A DNA stretch of 64,000 nucleotides, taken from assembly GCA_028023455.1 (NCBI GenBank), contig JAQFVV010006709.1, positions 308,001 to 372,000 on the forward strand. The letters run 5' to 3'. This document shows, in pieces, positions 59,600 to 64,000 of this stretch; positions within the stretch are counted from its first letter, which is position 1, and each line of letters opens with the position of its first letter. The DNA is from Epiperipatus broadwayi (taxonomy: Eukaryota; Onychophora; Udeonychophora; Euonychophora; Peripatidae). The position numbers and the translations under genes were made by a program. The notes under the pieces are model-generated. The model ran no database searches. It saw only the letters and a program-made list of their open reading frames with translations, and was not told the DNA's origin.

Positions 59600-62500
59600 T
59601 AATTAAAACTGAAGTTATTATGAAAATTGTGTCTCAGGCCAGTATTTTAAAAAGTTCAATATGGTGGCTTGAAGCTGAAGTAGTTAAAATAAGACTTTAT
59701 TTTTATGTCTTGACAGTTCTGTCATTAAACCACAAATAAAGAAAAACACTGATAGATTGTCTCACACTAGCTAAAACCTATTGTTACAACTTAATTAAAA
59801 AAACAATTTTTAAAACATTAATATTATTATTTTATTTAATCTTCATTATTGAAATTCGATCACTTAGCAACAATTTTGACCTCATATAATTTTGATCTTT
59901 TATTAAGTCAATCAATTAGTATTTTAGTTAATGATATTAAATGAATAAAATAATAAGAATTAATTTCTCAAACATATTAGTAAATGTAGGTTTATATATG
60001 TACATACTGCATGTGTATAAGTAGATATGTAGGATAAATTATTTGCCTACCACTTGGTCTGAATTCAAACATTGTAAAAGAAATTGGGACAGGTTTGAGG
60101 GTTGGTTGTAAGCCATCTCTTACAACATATATTGGACTTCTACACAAGGTTATAAATCGGCCAATCTAATGATGCAGCCAAAATTTAAATTCTTCTTATG
60201 TCAATCATCAATAATAAATAAATACGCTTTCCTAGAGCTCGGAAAAATGGACCAAAATATGCACCAACTTCTTTCTAATGTTTAAATACTATTCTTTTTA
60301 AATCATAAGCATAAAAATTCTTTTGATATTCTTTACATCTGTCATTTAATTTGAATTAAGAATAGAGATACCTCCCAACCCAAATCAATATATCCAATCC
60401 ACCCACAATAATTCTATTACTCTGATAACAAAATAAAATATTAATCTAGCTCAGCCTTTCTTTAAACTATTCATTTTCAAAATAAATAAATAATCTTAAT
60501 GAAAGTAATCTTATTGATAAGAGATTTATATATCTATTCAACAATTAAGCAAAATACTCTAATAAGTATCACAGATTAACATAACCAAATTTCTATAATT
60601 TATGCTATTCAATTATCATTCAACATATATTATGACTTAAATAAGTATAGATATTTGATATTCCATTAAACAAATCAACAAATAATACTGCATAACCACT
60701 AAGGAAATATATTAGATACTATATAATATTTAACAATAATAATAGCATTAGATCTTATAGCAAATGGATTTAAAATATTTTAATTAATCTAAAATTTCAA
60801 CTTCCATTTCTAATATGTCTATTATATAATAAAGTAACCATAATAAATCTCGAATTTTCCTTTAATATATATATATAAATGTATTAACTAATATAAATGC
60901 ATAGTATATGATAATATAATACTGCTATATAAAATTGATATAATGAATATAATATATAATAATCTCATCTTATCTATTCACTTGTTTTACTCAAGAACAA
61001 ATTTCAATTGCTTAAAAGAAAATAATTTACAACTGAAATATGTTTGTGATTATATATATATATATGTATATTGTAATGAACCAACAAGGGTTGGCAATTT
61101 GAAGACACATGCTCAAAGGGTCAAAAATGAAATTCCAAAAATGAAAAAATTGATGAGTGGGAAATAGAAGATGATCTATATAATGCCTATCCTATGATTG
61201 TGCCTGACTACATAAATTAATTCAATTTAATAACGTCATTCAGATGTAATTTACGTTAGTATATCCAGATCCCACTTTTCTTTTGGGTCCTATTATACCT
61301 CGGAGTTCAAACTCAGCGAAGAATTCCACCTTTAACTCTCCTCAAGGATGGACTTAAAAAGGTAGGCAATAATATAACCTCTATATAGATTCCTGATGGC
61401 TTCTCTATGAAATGATTATACTGTTGGATTCTCACATATAAATATCACAAACATATAAAGATGTCTGGGTATGTATTATAGATAATTTGGTGAGTAAAAT
61501 ATGAATGATGTTTGATAAATTTGAGACCAGAAAAACAAAGATTTTCTAACTTCAAATAACAAATATTTTATTAACATTATTTGGGTTCCAACTTATAACA
61601 AATATATAACTATAATAATACTAACATATATATAAATATTATGTTGGATATGTGACTCTACTGTCATTGCTCTGAGTCTACTATAGTAAGGTCACATATC
61701 TCAACCTAAGCAATTCAGTAATGAATAAAATATTAAATATACCAAGTAAAAAAAATTATGATAAACTATAGCATAGAATAAAGTGATTATTAATTCAACA
61801 ATTATCTTATATAAACAGGTATTTAAAGTGTAGTTATTTTATCTCAACTGGATGCATTTTAAATTCATGTCTATAGATTGCTTATTTAATGATTTATAGG
61901 AAGAAATCATCCACAAGATGGTTAGTCATGCAAACAAGAAGAATTATCTATAATTAATTATTAGTAAACAAAAATGACCATCTAACTTTATGTAGTAAGT
62001 GCCTATCATTAAAATGTGTAGATTTAAAAATCTTACCTTTATCTTTAAAATTATAATGTCCTGATGTCAAGTGTCAGTACACCAAAATAGGGCTAGATTT
62101 CATTTATACAATAATAAAAGTAATTATGTATATATTTTGTGTTGTGTAGTTATGTTTTCTCACTTTATCAAAATTTAAACACAATGTGTTCTTTTAGATT
62201 TCATAATATAAGAAGAAAAATATATTGTTCAAGTGCGTAAAAAAGTGAAAAAAATTTTAACACAACCTTTAGTACAAACACACAAAAAAATAATATATAC
62301 AAATACAAAATATTTTAAGTCATCAAAATTAATTGAAAACTTAGATTTCTCTAAAAATATGGGTTAGAATTAGAAAAAGTGGCATCAGTGTTTTTGGCAG
62401 ATGAATTTATCACTTCATTCATGTATGTTGGACAATCCTAATTTTAACCACAACCACTTGGAACATTTCCCACAATAAAGTTAAACTGACAAAGCTCCTA

Positions 62501-62920
62501 ATTTTTGCAGCAATTTCCCTTTGAATCCATGAAGGTTTTCATTTAGATCGTACCATGTATATTTGGGCATCAGGCGTACCAATGGTTAGGCAAACATCGC
62601 TATAATCACTTGCAATTAATGATTGAAAAAAATAAAAAGACTATGAAATATGGCATTATCTTGTGCAAGATTTAATATTGAAATCTGCACTAATGAAAAT
62701 GAAAGCCAAAAAATATGTTTTGTTTTTTTACATTTTTGATATTTATAAAATAACTGTATAAATTCAAAATAAGTACAAACATTGAAATCATTTTATTAAA
62801 AATAAATATGAAATGAAAAAATCAACATATTAATCATCAATGAAATTACAATGAAAGACTTTAATCAGAATTATAAAAATAAGAATATCAAATAAACTAG
62901 CTTTCAAAACTGAATTTAAT
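59600..62920. other. AT-rich DNA; repeat S copy 2 within
   Basis: No intact gene. It holds repeat S copy 2 (about 61040-61440). At about 62570-62606 a stretch, GGCGTACCAATGGTTAGGCAAAC, resembles a decayed right-hand hAT end. Confidence 0.5.
61040..61440. repeat. Dispersed repeat S, copy 2
   Basis: It parallels 54541-55030: (TA)n, TGTAATGAACC, then GAGTTCAAACTCAG and CTCCTCAAGGATGGACTTA. The ends are not defined. Confidence 0.45.
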
Positions 62921-64000
62921 AAGATGGGTGCACCTGGTGATTCAACAATTTATGTCTGGCTTTAAATCAGTGAGATGCATTCTCAATCTTCATGTTCATT
63001 GATATGCAATTGATGAAGCAGTTTTAAAAACACACTGAAGTTTTTCTCTATCAAACATAATGAAAATGCCAGTAAATATTTTTGTACAACAGTCCATAGA
63101 GCCAGGTAAAGAAGTGGAATACCTTGTGGCAGCCAAAGCTTGAAAACCTTGTTTGAATTGTACCTTGAGATCCTCATTAGTAATGATGGTTTTTCCTCTC
63201 ATCTTGAAAAATTATATGTGGTTTTTCACTAGTAGTGTATAGGTTTATTATCCAGTCCAGTTATTTCCAATGATAGAAAATCTTTGAATATAGTTTTGAA
63301 ATCTATGTGAAGTGCTTCCAAGTGGTTGATGTATAATAAAATGTTTTCTTCTTGGATTGTATCTATTCTAAATAAGTTGGGAGAATAGGAGAGCTCTGAT
63401 AGTTAGACTATTTTGCTTAAAAAAGATTAATCTGGCAACAAAAGCTGATATGACTAATTGTTTCCTTGCAGTTGTAAATTAACATCATTAAATTTGCCAA
63501 ATAAGTCAGTTAAATAAGCAATATCTGTTTTACTATTAAGAAAATTTTCTATCAAACTGGCATCTTCCTCTTCCAAAAACTCTAAAACCGAATGAAAAAG
63601 TGCAAAATATCTCACCAAACATAAACAATTTGAAAGTCAGTGGACTTCAGTATGGAGAACCAATCAATAGAAATCTTTGTTGCTTTCCTTATATAATTGA
63701 GCAAACAGTCTAGTGTTTACTTTGAATTTTGTTCACAGCTGTTATAACAAACTGAAGCGATTGATGCAATTTGTTGCTAAGGTTCTTGGCTACTAAATGT
63801 TGCCTATGAATTATGCAGTAAACTGCATGCATTTCATGTATGTTGTTGTTTCAGGTAATTTATAAAACAACCATAATGACCAATCATAGCTGGTGCTCCA
63901 TCTGCCACAATAGATATTATATTTGTCAAATAGAATCACTTTTTCCCTGAGAAATAGCTCCAAAAAATTAAAAATCGATTTGCCTTGATGTCAGTTTCTA
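62921..64000 (-). pseudogene. hAT transposase, C-terminal half, runs off right edge
   Basis: Minus-strand blocks in order: TEVH-stop-LSNCLCLVRYFALFH (the usual TEVRWLSRG motif, Trp now TGA), LEFLEEEDASLIENFL, DIAYLTDLFGKFNDVNLQLQG, LEALHIDFKTIF and, near 62930, LLNHQVHPS, which resembles the KQxHPSH terminus of FAM200/SCAND3/ZBED-type hAT proteins. Numerous stops and shifts. The segment at 63202-62996 is out of step with the family consensus. Sequence to the right would hold the catalytic N-terminal half. Confidence 0.75.

Overview
The window is AT-rich eukaryotic (metazoan) DNA dominated by transposable elements. It has no operons, no tRNA or rRNA genes that I can see, many AT/TA microsatellites, and relics of four eukaryotic transposon classes. 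A TGEKP-linked C2H2 zinc-finger array, RTE-type LINEs with an apurinic-like endonuclease, a Penelope-like element (PLE) with a GIY-YIG domain, hAT elements of the BED/SCAN-domain-associated kind and LTR retroelements together point to an AT-rich invertebrate such as a cephalopod, arachnid or cnidarian. The sequence alone does not settle the species.

Layout. 1-6804: an LTR retroelement cut by the left edge, with near-identical repeats at 1-928 and about 5754-6804 and only a broken gag inside. 6805-17439: gene-poor AT-rich DNA with a foldback element (11836-12517) flanked by 14-bp target duplications. 17440-19454: a C2H2 zinc-finger gene, the only long intact ORF, preceded by dead fingers. 20818-21915: microsatellite and satellite DNA. 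22032-30430: a second gag-only LTR element with 2-2.6 kb LTRs and a 4-bp target duplication; its 5' LTR is interrupted by a 548-bp near-perfect palindrome. 35014-37991: a PLE present as two head-to-head copies. 40553-52646: a roughly 12-kb inverted duplication whose 3.4-3.7 kb arms share one decayed RTE LINE plus flank, enclosing a better-preserved RTE copy (44690-47975). 56481-57792: a possible host promoter and first exons. 58044-59591: an internally deleted hAT element with intact 16-bp inverted ends and 8-bp target duplications. 62921-64000: the C-terminal part of another hAT transposase pseudogene, running off the right edge.

The most unusual observation is that two foldback families (22286-22833; 11836-12517 and 50675-50964) with unrelated sequences both carry hammerhead-ribozyme-like motifs. 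The core is CTGANGA, stem II, GAAA, a very short self-complementary helix III, then GTC, with a closing stem I that contains an internal loop. Family B copies have 12-14 bp target-site duplications and an asymmetric tail. PLEs are known to carry minimal type I hammerheads, so these may be non-autonomous, ribozyme-bearing retroelements related to PLEs.

Most coding stretches are pseudogenes. The zinc-finger ORF is the one good candidate for a functional protein. The two LTR elements share a gag-like N-terminus and a similar arrangement of 5' tandem repeats and splice-like sites, which suggests related non-autonomous families.
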